A DNA stretch of 64,000 nt from assembly GCA_918807975.1 (NCBI GenBank), contig OU964934.1:16740001-16804000 (forward strand). The letters are read 5' to 3'. Below, in pieces: positions 1-12,800 of the stretch (position 1 is the stretch's first letter; each line of letters starts with the position of its first letter). Both the position numbers and the translations under genes were made by a program. Origin of the DNA: Aplidium turbinatum (Eukaryota; Chordata; Ascidiacea; Aplousobranchia; Polyclinidae). The notes beneath the pieces were generated by a model. It did not search any database, was not told the DNA's origin, and saw nothing but the letters and a program-made list of their open reading frames with translations.

Positions 1-164
1 GGCTTTTTTCCAGGGGGGATAAATGAAGCGATCGTCTCCCGCCCCTAAAATGTAGAAAAATTAATTTTATTGACAAACTATTTTCATTTTGCAAGATCTG
101 ATTAATGTATCTACACTTCATTATGTTTTGTTAAAACCGCCACCCCCCAGGCTCCTTGTTAAAT

Positions 165-262
165 CCACCCCTGCTTCCTTCCGTCCATGTAATCTATACT
201 CAACCACCTGGTGTAATCCTGGACAGGGCATTGAAATGTAGAGTAAAAGTTATTTGATAACA
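165..262 (+). mobile_element. SINE family 1, 3' fragment
   Basis: The segment cttccttccgtccatgtaat, then accacctggtgtaatcctgg, matches the tail of the SINE copy at 8183-8403 (cttccttgccttcccgtcca, accaccgggtgtaagcctgg). The tRNA-like head is missing. It lies in the intron upstream of the first visible exon. Confidence 0.5.
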
Positions 263-322
263 TTTGTAACCCAATGTAATAATAACGAATTCCTTTTCAT
301 CATCAAAACTTTTGTTTGGCAG

Positions 323-828
323 AATTTCCAACAAACTGTAGATACTTCAGAGGCGCACAGAGTCTCTTATGCTACAAGGAAATATGGAAGGATGTTGGCT
401 GCTTGACGTCAGGACGGCACGACCCAGATAACTATACGGGAATACAAAGAGCATTCATTGATAAGCTAAATTTATTGTAAATATGCATTTACGTTTATGG
501 ACATTTCACTTTGCTTAATATATTTTCATTCTTCCACAATTTAAACTGCTTAGTGTTTAATTTACTTATATATTCTATGCTGTGTGAGTGTATAATAAGT
601 GTCCTATCTCTGCTAGCAAACCAATTGTTTAGTTTTAGAAGTTATTTTTCTCAAATAGGAACTATATGGCAAACTTACTGCACCATTGCAAAAGAGGATA
701 CTTAATATATTATTGTTAACCTGAAAGTTTTATGTCTTTTTAAAGGCAAATCCAAACGTACATGAAAAAATTCACAACTGATTCCAAATCTGGTGACGCG
801 AACGCGCAGTTAGATTGCTATGGAATGA
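323..828 (+). CDS. Gene 1 domain 1 (exons 323-476 and 746-828)
   Basis: The A exon reads FPTNC, then GAQSLLC in place of GPHSxxC, then WKDVGC. Its donor is gtaaat. The B exon, after acceptor ttaaag, ends QLDCYGM with donor gtgagt. All four domain cysteines are present. This is the first exon pair in the window and is preceded by intron, so more of the gene lies upstream. Confidence 0.85.
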
Positions 829-3800
829 GTGAGTATTTTTCCAATTGTCACTTCAGTTTTTTCCATCTTTCGGATTATCATGCAGACAATACATACCCAG
901 ACAACAAATCAATCACTTTTTGCATTGATTCAACGTCTAAAACACTATCGTTAAAAAATGTCTTTGTTGCTTTGCTGTTGGGTTGTTTTATATACTGTTG
1001 TGTTTACTTTAAAGTTGCTTTTCTGTCCGGGTAGTAGAGATATAGCAAACTAAGAAACGCTGCTAAGGAATACAAGCAGCTGCAATTTTTAGAAAGGCCG
1101 TGATGATATTTCAAGTTTTGTACAGATTCTATAGGTGATACTTTTACTTTGTTTAATTCTTGTGATCATGCTCCAATGTAAAGTAAAAACGTTTTTAAAA
1201 ATGAAGTGGGTTTGAGCTATGCTTGCTGAGTATAAATTTATTCTAGTTCAACCTTTCCACTATTTTTTACGTTTAATGATTTGCCATTCGTATCAACTTC
1301 CGTTCTGCAAAGTACTGTGTGTATAGTTTCTCAAAGCGAAAATGATTTTACATGAAACTTCTGTCTCACTTCTTACTCTCACCATTTCTAATTGATGTTT
1401 TCTTTTTAAGTCACTGGAATGGTGAACTCAAATTCTACCAATTTTTATAGGATTTGAGTTAACTGGATTTTGCTTCATACTAATACATGGCAAAAGTGTA
1501 ATTTAGTTCAATGTTGAGCTTGCAAATGTGGTTTCAAAATATTATGGTTCATGCCATTTTCTAGCCTTTTCTTTCCAGTCTTTCCGCGTGATTGCAAATC
1601 CTTTCTGCCACGTCATGATTCAAAGTGTCTGATTAGCGCGTGGGAAAGTATTGGTTGCCTGAAGGAGGGTTGGGGTTATCCTGGCAACTTATCAACACCA
1701 GCGATCAACAATTTAGCCAACATGAAACTAGAGTAAGCTTGTTTTATTTCATTTCATCACGTACTTAAAGGACATGAAATCGGAAAGAAATTGCATTGAC
1801 ACTATTGTGACATCATCCACATCATTATGCAGTCACACCCTGTTAAACCAACCGACTTGTTTCATCACAATTGTCGGTTGGCTGGTTTGTTGTGTGAGCA
1901 CTGAGCATATTTGTGTCTGATACACACTGATAATGTCAAATGAAACCTTGTCTCTGAAACAATGCATTTGCGAGTAATTTGTACAGTATGCGGAGTTGAC
2001 AAAGTGTAAGATTCTTCAAATAAAGTGTGAAATTGCACTAATAGCGAATTACTTCTTTAGCTTCCTGCAACATATTTTGTCACCTTTAGTAATTTTTTGT
2101 ATGTATTGTATTATCTCGGATCTAACTTGTAAATTAGTTGACTGATAGCTTCAATCAATAAGAATATTCAAACATTGAGGTTAGTGGCTTTTATAGCAGA
2201 CATGAAACTTCTCTATAATTTTATTTATTTTGTCACTGTGCAGTGCCTTGGTAGCCACATTGCGTCAGAAACTCGTCGCAACAACCAAGCCTTTCGCCTT
2301 CGCAGACCAGCAAGAGTGCTTTGGAAGGAGTAAGTAGGCTACACGTAATTCTACACCAAGATTACTCTAAACGAGTTTTATTTTGACCAATTCTTCAAAA
2401 GAAACTTAACTCTGAATGAAACCACAAAAATTTAGCACTGAAACTTAATTTAATTTGTAGTAATTTTGCATCGAACCCTCCTATCCGCTGGAATGACAAT
2501 AATTTGAATAAGGGCCTTATGATGATCCCCCTTTTAAGGTGAAACAGGCTGTAAAGGTTTTAGAAAGTAATAACTACATTTGATGCACTGTCTAAGATTT
2601 ACATTTGATGCAATGTATATTAATTTGAAATACGCGATATGTCATCTATATTTCAACTGTACTGCACAATAGAACTGGTAACAGACCTTTGGTCGAGTTT
2701 TCGTTAATACATAGTTTTGACACCCGCAGTGACAACACAGTGTATTTAATCACATATCGGAAAGTGACATGAACGCTGCAATTCTTGATTGCTGTATCAG
2801 ATTATCATAATATTTTCTTTTTGGTTAAAGCCTGTGCACGGTTTTGCGTTTGTGATCAGCTGGTAACATGCAGCAAGAAACAAAAAACAAAGCGTATTTA
2901 ATAAGCATAGCTGCTATCGTAACTATGCAGTGCTGATTTGAAAAATTTGTTGATGGTAGCCAACTTTTTGGAGTTACGGATGAAAAGCATGCATCTGCCT
3001 GATAACCGCAAATTTGAACTCGCAAATGCGACTAAAAGTGTTTTGATGCATAGGATTCCCGATTGGCTGTGTTTATTACCGTGGTCCCAACCCTTTGATG
3101 TGCTACAAGACGATATGGAAAATGGTTGGTTGCGTGGACAGTGGTTGGGAAAACCCCGGCAACTTATCTCTGCGTAAAATGGCAAATTTAAACCGATGGA
3201 ACATACGGTCAGTATATTCATAAATTAACATGACTTATGAAGAATAACTTTAACTTTGCTTTGCCTCGCGCGCTCCTATCAAGAAATTACGAAGTGCGAA
3301 AATTTTGCAAAATTATTTTCGTACCTATGAATTTTTTTTTTTTGTAAAATTAATGCATCCGCGAATTTTCTATAAAGTTTTACCTGATGTACCTCAGGCT
3401 ATAGGGACCATTACGTTATATGCCAAAGGCCATTCGCTTCGAAAATCACTTCAAGGTAGAGGAAATTAAGTGAGTAAAAGAAACATCCTCAGTCCACAAA
3501 GTGTTCTTATCAATAACTCTGTGTGGTATGCTTATCATATGTTCAAATATGCTAGCACTTTTGTTTAGAAAACCGCAAGGTTGATTGGTGCTTCTTGCCT
3601 ATACGTTTTGTTATTATGTATTTGACTTGTAATACTGAACAATAAACAATTTCCCTCTTCTTATTTGAAGCTCTACATTGTAAGTCATACGTATCCCTTA
3701 ATTTTCTCCAGTATTCAATCAAGTAGCGATATCACAAATGAACAATCTTATTGCTTTTTAGGCAAGTCATAAGCCACATGAACAATATACATCGTGAAGC

Positions 3801-6800
3801 GCTAAACAGGGACGCTCAAGCCCAAAGAGAATGTTTTGGAATAAGTACAATTTTATTGTTTGTTACAATCAGTCTATCAAATTATACTCTTGTACTGTTT
3901 GAAAATATTTTTATCAACTTGTAAGTAGAACTAGACATAAGCATAATGTCTAAGCATACTTATTTAAGCAGTTTACCCTTTATTTTGATTCAATCACGTT
4001 ATATAAGTCAATCATGCCATAGTGTCGTGATGACAAACCAAGTCATTCTTTCAATGCAGTTTCTGTCATTTTAAGCTGACAAGTGGAGTATGCTATTTAT
4101 AAAGTTGTACTGAAGGGGGTTCAATACCCGAAATAGCGATCAGCAGCACAATAATTTCAAATTGGACTTTGTCATGCATTTATTTTGAACATTGTAATTT
4201 TCGTTTAACCTACATCTTGTGTATAACATACAAAAAACGATGAAAGATATAAATGCTGCAAATTTTGTCATCTACCTAAAAGTGCAGTAGAAACAATTTG
4301 TAAATATCAGCAGCATACAAAAAGCTTCTGACATATGAACAAGTCTGTTCACCACTTATAGTTTGAATAAAAAGCTTTTACGAGTAAACAATGTAATGAT
4401 ACTGTATGGTAAATGTGTGATGTGTATAGGCGTATGCTAAGTAGCTGACGTAACTGTACGTTAAATACGTGTAACTGTAAGATCACCTCTTGGTGTTTTG
4501 TTGTCAGTTCAGTCTAACTTTCTAAACGCTCTAGAAACTGGGGTAGATATCTAAAACAACAGTTATTTTGTATTTGCTTCTTTTACAAATCAAGATAATA
4601 ACTTCCTACCACAGTTTAATTACTTTTTACGCAACTTTGCGACTTATCACTGCAATGAATTTTGTATTTAGAATTTCCAAGAGGTTGCAACTACTACAGA
4701 GGGCCACACTCTGGCAAGTGTTACAAGGTGTTTTGGAAACGAGAGGGATGCGTAGAGCAAGGCTGGAAACATCCCCACAACTTAAGGGGGGCAACCAAAG
4801 CAGCTTGGGATTCTTGGACTTTACAGTGAATTAGCAAATATTTTAACATTTTTTTTAATAACAAGTTGTTCGGAATCGAATGGAGTTGTTTTTATTCCAT
4901 GCAGGAATTATCTTTATCCCCTTTTTCTCTATCTCATTCTGTTCAGTTCATCACATCCCCTTCAGTCCGGCCTTGCCTACCTTATCTTTCATATATTCTT
5001 TTTGGACTTTTACCTTTGTAAACTGGTTTATGATATATTTTTGTTGTAAAATTTTGTTTTAGTTTGTATCCTACTACGCCATTGGTTAATCAGTTTTTAC
5101 AGTTGTAAGACAATATCACCGGCAATTTGATTGTTTAACAAAAGCATTTCAAGTTTCATTTGGTTGCCGGTTGAACAAGTTACGTGGCACAAGTTTAATC
5201 GTGGCTTACTTTTATTCTCAGTCAAATCGAAGATTACGTCCGACATCTAAACCTTAAAACTCACCTTCCCGACAAACAAGCCCAGTTGGATTGCTTTGGA
5301 TTAGGTATGGAAAGTTGCTATGATAGCCATCATAGCTGACATCATAGCCGATATGGCATCATGTGGTGGTAGTTGGCATATATTGGTTAACACTTAAAAT
5401 CTTTTCCTAAGCTTGGTCCAACTCAAAACTGTTGTAATCCTTCAATAATACTTAGATCAGTCTAGATTTAGTCTTAATTTTAGACGATAAGATCGGTGAA
5501 ATCACGAGAAAGCCTTTTTAAAACACTTAAATATCACCAATGTTCAACCAAGCAAAAAAGTCGAGAAATACTGAAACATGCGATTTAAATTGCAGCTCAT
5601 CAAATATAAATTTACTTCACAGTGTAGATTCAAAACGATCTGTTATAGCCTGATGCTGCGGGTTCTTTTTGGCAATATCAAATTGCACTAGCTTTCGGAA
5701 CACAGTTCCCTAGTCATGTGCTATGACGAATGGTGTTGAAGTCAGTGAGTGGTTTTTTCAGGCTATAACAGATCGTTTGAATCTACACTGTGAAGTAAGC
5801 AACGATCATGCTGCTAAAAGCGAAACTCATTCAACTAAATATAAATTTTAATACAGTGAAGTTTCGTCTCTGCCTTTTTTTAAGTTACGTCACAATAACA
5901 CAAATATCGTTCACAAACACTGAGCTTCAATGAAGCTTATGACTTTGCAAAAACAATACTTTTTTGCATAGCGGAAGACCTGAAATTTTGTTAAAGTAAG
6001 TCGATTAACTAATTCAAATGGAGTATTTCACCGCTTTCTTCTACTAAAACGCTGTTGCGTGACTGCAGTCCTTATAGACGAGTTCAGATGTTATCAGCAG
6101 AATCTCTTTTTAACCTTATTTCACCTAACTTTGTAGAGTTTCCTGATGGCTGTATCAACTACAGAGGTCCCCATTCACTCGAATGTTTGAGGACGATGTG
6201 GAAAGATGTGGGTTGCCTAGAAGATGGTTATGACGACCCGGGGAATCTTACCACTCTTGAATATGATGTTTTAAACCTGGGAACACTCGTGTGCGTATTT
6301 CATTGCTTCGAAGATAAGGTCTAAGTATAATAATGTAGTGCCAGCATCGCTTTTTATCTCGTGTTTTATTCATTTTCAACCATTTACTAACATTACGAAA
6401 CTCTTGTTCTATTTAAAGTATATGATAATTTTGAAGTGCTATTATGTTATGCATCAGATTTTCTTGCAACGGACGATTATTTATTGTTGGCTTTGTTTTC
6501 AGTTACATTCGTCGGCATATGGATGTGATCAGCAGACGAGCATCTGCAAGAGGTGGTGATGCACAACTACAATGCTATGGAGTTGGTAAGGTCATTTACA
6601 GTACCACTTAGAAATAGTTTCATATGTAGCCGGCAACACAAGATAAAGAATGAAATTCTCCATCACATTATGTTCATTGCATCTTCTTCCTTCAGTCCGA
6701 TCTTGTCTGCCTCATTCTTTACCTGTATTGTTTTTTTGGTGTCCCCGTTTTCTCTTCCCATCTTAATCCAACTCAATGCCTTTCAAAGAAAAAGTTTTGT

Positions 6801-9800
6801 TTAAGTAGTTTCCAAACTGTTTTGTTTTTCCTGTATATTCTATAAAATGTACGAAGCAAACAAAAAATAACATTTTACTATTAGGCCTACATAGTTTCTG
6901 TAGTTTACAAATATGCTGACACGATACCATACATGCATTAAAAGTATGCGGTTTTTCAAGTCAAGGTTTATGTTCCTTCTGACTACTTTCCTATCATATA
7001 TCTTCCACTTATACTGCTGTGTTTTATAAATTCTTTACATTGCTTGTTTAGTGTTCCCGCCACAGTGCACTCATTATAAAGGCGCTTTACCACTAAGATG
7101 CCTCACAGCAATTTGGCAAGCTGCTGGCTGTAAAACTGTAGGACTTGGTTACCCGAAAAAATTGTCTCCGGCACAAAGACTTGCACAGTGGAGGAACTAT
7201 AACATCAGGTCAATTCTGTGGTGATGGTACACCTATGTACTTTATATATGTACTTATAATAGGTACACCAGATTTTATTATTGTAGTTTGTAAAAAGTAA
7301 TACTTTAGTGTCCCACAGTTTAATTTTGTGCGGGTCATGATCCTTTAAAGTTTAAACATATTCCTTTCAGAACTTTAATTGTTTTTGCTGTGACTTTTTA
7401 CATGCATAAGTTGCCTTGTCTGTATTGTTCCGGCAACAGTTTGTTCATAGGTTGCTAGAACGTCACGATTTTTATTGCAGAAAAGGAAACGAATAAGCGG
7501 GTCAGTACACTGGTTTATCAAAGCGGTTACACCAAAAATTGATTAAATTTTTGTTGTTGTGCAGACTTACTATTCTTTTAATAAGAAAATCGCCTCTTCT
7601 AACAGCTTTGGCTGGAAATGCTACAGACCAAATGACATGCTTCGGTTTAGGTAAGAACTTACTCTAAGATATCCATCTGCTTTCTTATTGAAATATTAAC
7701 GAATCCGACGACCGGTTTAACAAGCTATCACACTAACATCATAGTTCACAGCTTTTCTTTATAACGTATTAGTGGTGGTTTTTGGAAAAAAAATTGTCAT
7801 CCATTGTTTGGTTTTAGTATTTTAATTGGAAGCTTTGCGATGTTTTTGTGGCTGCAGAAAATTTTATACTTAAACAACTCTACTTAACGTAGATGCGACG
7901 TTAAAACGACAAAGACACGTTCAAAACCTTATTGTTGTTTCTCAACTTGGCAATATTTTGTGCAGTCTTTCCGAAAGGATGTTTTGTGTACGACCCTCCG
8001 CACTCCCCTGAATGCCTGAGGAACATGTGGAATGCGAGTGGTTGCATCGAAGGCGGCTACGAGCATCCGGATAACCTCACAAAAAGGAAGAGCGATACTC
8101 TGTTAAAGTTTAATCTCATGTAAGAGGATTGGTGTCACTCGATTTTTTTAAACTTAGCTTGGCTGCATGCTTGGCTTTTTAACTTGGCTGCATAGCCGAG
8201 TGATGAGAGCCCTGGAACGGCAATCGAAAGGGCGCCGGTTCGACCGCTCAAGAGCATGCGGCTGTGTTTTTGGCACTTAAAGGCATGCTTGCAAGTGGAC
8301 GCGAAGATTGGCTTCCTTGCCTTCCCGTCCACTTAATTTAAATATTTAACCACCGGGTGTAAGCCTGGATACAACAAACTCGAATTAAAGGTGTGGAAAT
8401 AACGTTCTTGCCAAGTCACTTCAACAATGATAACGCAGAACAACAAAACATGTATTTGGTGACTTTTATTGCTAATTTCTGTCTAAAAATAACTTTAACC
8501 CAACAAGCTATCTGATTGAAATCTAAGCAATTGTTGTAAAGCTTATCTTTTTTGTTTCACTGTTTAACTTTTGTGTAAGTGTCTCTAGTTTAAGGAGAGT
8601 GACACAATGTAATCCTTTCACTCCTTGCTCAAAAGCTATTGTCTGGCAGTAACAACTGTCGAAAAATATCGATAAAAAGCTATTCTCTGGAAGTGACTGA
8701 TGTGGGGAAAGTAGCGGCATTTTTGTTACTATCAAAGGACTAATAAAAGAATTTTACTGTTTTTCACAGACAATTGTCTTGGTATATGGGAAATATCAGC
8801 GAAAAAGCTTTGAAATTAGGACAGCCCTTGTTTCAACTAGCTTGTTTTGGATTTAGTAAGTACAAACAATGAACGATCAACATTTTAAAAGATACCAAAT
8901 TTGGTGTCGTATAGCAGAAAGTATTTTAAAGTTTGATATAAAAGGACTAAAATCAATCTGCAGCACAAGTATTAGATGGAAATTTTATGTTGTACTGATC
9001 TACTTTACTTGCTTCAAGGACGCGTAACCTTACAGTGCGCAAAACGTCAGTAAAGTAATATTACAACTCAGGTGTTTGTGTATTTATTTTACAATTCACC
9101 GGATGAACACAACAATGCATCTACTGCTTGGATGGTAAACAACCATATTGTGCATCCAAAATCTTCAGTGGTTAGTCTTGATTGATGCATTTTAAATCGT
9201 TTTGAATCTTGCTAGAATTTCCAAAGGATTGCAAGAATTACGTCGGGCCACTCTCACTCGCATGTTTGAACGAAATTTGGACCGATCATGGTTGTGTGAA
9301 AGAAGGGTGGGACTACCCAGCAAATTTATCTGGAACGAAGAAACAGTTTGTTAATTCCAGAAATTTAGGGTAATTTCATGCACAAACTGCGCCCTTTTAT
9401 GTTAGTAGTTTGATTTTATGATTGGCAAAGTAGAAGCTGTTGAGAAGGAGCGATCTTCCTGGCGTCAGCACTACCTGACTACTCACTATAGAACAGCGAG
9501 CATTGTGTTTTGCTAAACATACCGGTGTAGCCTTCACACTAGCCACTACTGATGAGCCCAGCCTCATGGGCGAAACACGTGTCTATCGCTGTCTATTCTT
9601 GCTACACTCGACTGCCGAGAAACACGAAGTAAAAGCTGATACTTCCTAATTTCTGTCGTAGTTTTATTGATAACAATATCAACCATATGTTATTGTTATC
9701 AATAGAACTATGGTGCAAGAGTATAGCATTCAAAAGAGCAATCGTCTTACTGTATATTGTATAATTATCTACTTTTTAAAACTGAATAGACGTGTTCTAG

Positions 9801-12800
9801 AACCAGATAGACGCGACACGAGTGATTGTGCACGTTTGGACTTTTTAAATTTACGCTAACTTATATGTTTTACTGTATTATCGCAGCCAGTTCAAATCTC
9901 ATGTACAGGACCTTGCTCTCATGTCGCTTGCACCTGACACAACTGCTCAGTGGGAATGCTTTGGTCTCGGTGTGTACTTTTCCTCATTTTAAAATGTTAT
10001 TTTTCCTCCAAGTCTTTGTTCTATTACGAAGTCATAATGCTAAGCATTCGAATGCAGAGTTTTGTTGATAACAACAATTGAATACATCGTTAGCACAAAG
10101 CATAAGAAAACCAATTTATTTTACTTGCACATTAACATTCTCATTTCCCATCTACATTTATTAAAGTAAGCATACATGCGTACAGTTGTTTTCTTTTTTT
10201 TTGAGTCTAGGTTTCAAGTCCTTTTTGTGCGAATTATTTCCCATCTTTGTTATGTTTATACAATTTTTTTCTTTCTTTTTTCTTTCTAAAAACAAAAAAG
10301 CTGAACTCGGCCGGTGTTAAGTGATTATAAATACTGTTCGTTACAGAATTCCCCGAAACGTGTTACAGCTATAGAGGACCCCATTCCATTGATTGCATTC
10401 ACACAATGCGAAGGCAAGCTGGGTTAGCAAGAGAGGGTTGGAACAATCCTGAGAACGTATCCAGAGGACAATTAAATTTTTTCCGTACGATGAATCTCAG
10501 GTATAAATACAATTCTCACCCAGATAGAAAACTCCGTCATTTTTACATTGCTTCAACGTCTGCAGACGGTTTAATTACGGTTTTTCGGCTTAACACAAGC
10601 CTACTCGTGCGTCCGTATATTTGTCAAAATTATGTGCGTTTCGTTTCGGTTTGACAAATTTAAGCCTTTCGATAAACCGATAAACGATTTGATATGGCGA
10701 TATTTGTTAAAATTGTGCTGTAATATTAGGCTACTTGCATTCGTGTTTTGAACAAACCATAGGCCAAAGCTTTACCAAAAACACGAAAGCGGAAGCAAGA
10801 ATCAAAAGCATCACGTGACCTATTCTGAGCAAACACATTTTTAAAGCTTTTCGGGCAAATAAACTTTGTCGGTTAATTCACTTGCGACTGAAAATAATAC
10901 ATTAAACTTAATTTTCCAAAATAGAGCACTTGATCGCAAAGAGCCATTTTGCAATTATTTACAGGGAGTTGCTTGACTACATGACCAAAATCAAAGATAA
11001 GGCTCTCGGTGGGCATGTACCCTCGCAATTTATAGGATTTGGAATGGGTGAGATTAATTTTATGATGCGTTTATAGTATGTTTGCACATTTTGGTTTGGT
11101 ACTTTCATCTCAGTTTCTATACTAATCTGGTTTCATTTCCACTAGTACAATAGTTCGAACCCCCAAGGAATCGGTAAAAACCTTTAGCAGGTCAATGGCT
11201 TCTAAATTAGTGTTTCAATTAAAAAGTTAGATATGCTATTCTATTGCAATTTTTTTTTCATCTTGGTCTGTTGGTCTACTTTCAAAAGAATTATACCACG
11301 ACCTACGATGTATATTAATGTTCATACTTGAATAGGTTAAAGGTTGTTAGAATTTGACGAGATGAAGCGTCAAGGTTAAATTTTTATACGTTTCAATACC
11401 CCCGAAACTTGTTACCGTGGATAACCTTAAAGCTCATGACTTACGCGTTAACAACCACTATTTTAGAAAACGTTTACCAAAAATTTGGCTAATTTATTTT
11501 AAACTTTTAATAATAATAGTTAATCATGTTACTACCAAGTACTTATTAATATAATAATATTGTATGTTATTTACACCGTTTTATGAAGAGACGTTTTCAG
11601 CGTAGTTGCTTGCTTGTTTGTTTGGTAATTTAGGTTCTTTTCCAAGAGTAGCTTTGAGGGCGTGTTAAATCGCAATCAGCTGCCTAGTTTTTGAAGTTCT
11701 CTTTGTTGTCCAAACCCAAATCGGTCAGCCGGCAGGTATAGAGGCGCAGCTGAGTAGATACGCCGCATCTTGTTTGGTCATTGGAGCTGCACTCATTCCT
11801 TTTTTGCTTTTGGCGTGCAAACTACTGCTTGACCTTAACTTATTCTTCTTCTTTTTTTATGTACACGCAATGTAGAGTTCTTTAAGAATTGCAAGCTATA
11901 TTGGCCAGCGCTTAGCCGCAGCTGTATTGATAACATTTGGTTGAATGAAGTTGGTTGCGTCAGAGACGGGACACGATATCCCCAGAAACTTGGTTATGCT
12001 GATTTTATGAACGCATGGAGTGTCTACAATCAAAGGTACGAGGTCTAAAGATGTTTTATTGAACATTGAAATAGGTGTAATATATGTACATAATCCAGTT
12101 GCGTGTACTGTAGTGTATATCTAATGTCATCAGTGTACTGTACAAGCATACTAGCCTCAAAAAAGATGCTTTTGCTCTCAATTGGAGCATTTTCAGTTTC
12201 GGGCAGTCTACTTATTGATATGAATCAGTTCATCGCTCCATGTGTACAGTTTGCCTGGGTTAGGTTTTCAGTACCTTACGGCTAGCGTTTAGTTTGATCA
12301 GAAACAAGTTGAAAATAGCATTTTTGCCGTAAGTTTCAGTTTTGTAAAAACTTTTTTTCCTTCTTGTTTGACAAACAGTATACAGAAGACTTCGTTCAAT
12401 ATGGCTACTTCGGACTAAAAGATTTAGTAGAGACAAGTTTGTATGCAAGGGGGAGCCACACTAAACCATACCGAAAATTAAACATTTAAATTTCTTTGCA
12501 AAAATAGTCGTTAATATATAATTTGAAAGACTACAGTAATTGGAATGTGGAAAACAAAAACATGTATCTACTTTTTTATATTTACAGACAAGTAAAAGCT
12601 GTGATACAAACATTGAAAGATCATGCCCTAAATCTTAACCAATCAAGAGTGGTTCTTAACGGGAAAGTGAATTTTAACGGTTCAATTACCCTTGCCGGGT
12701 CAGTTGAACCAGATGGGTCCATCGTGCCAAAGGGAAAAATATTCCCACAAGGAGTTGTAGTGCCAGAAGGAACAATCGTGCCAAAAGACGGAGTCCATAC

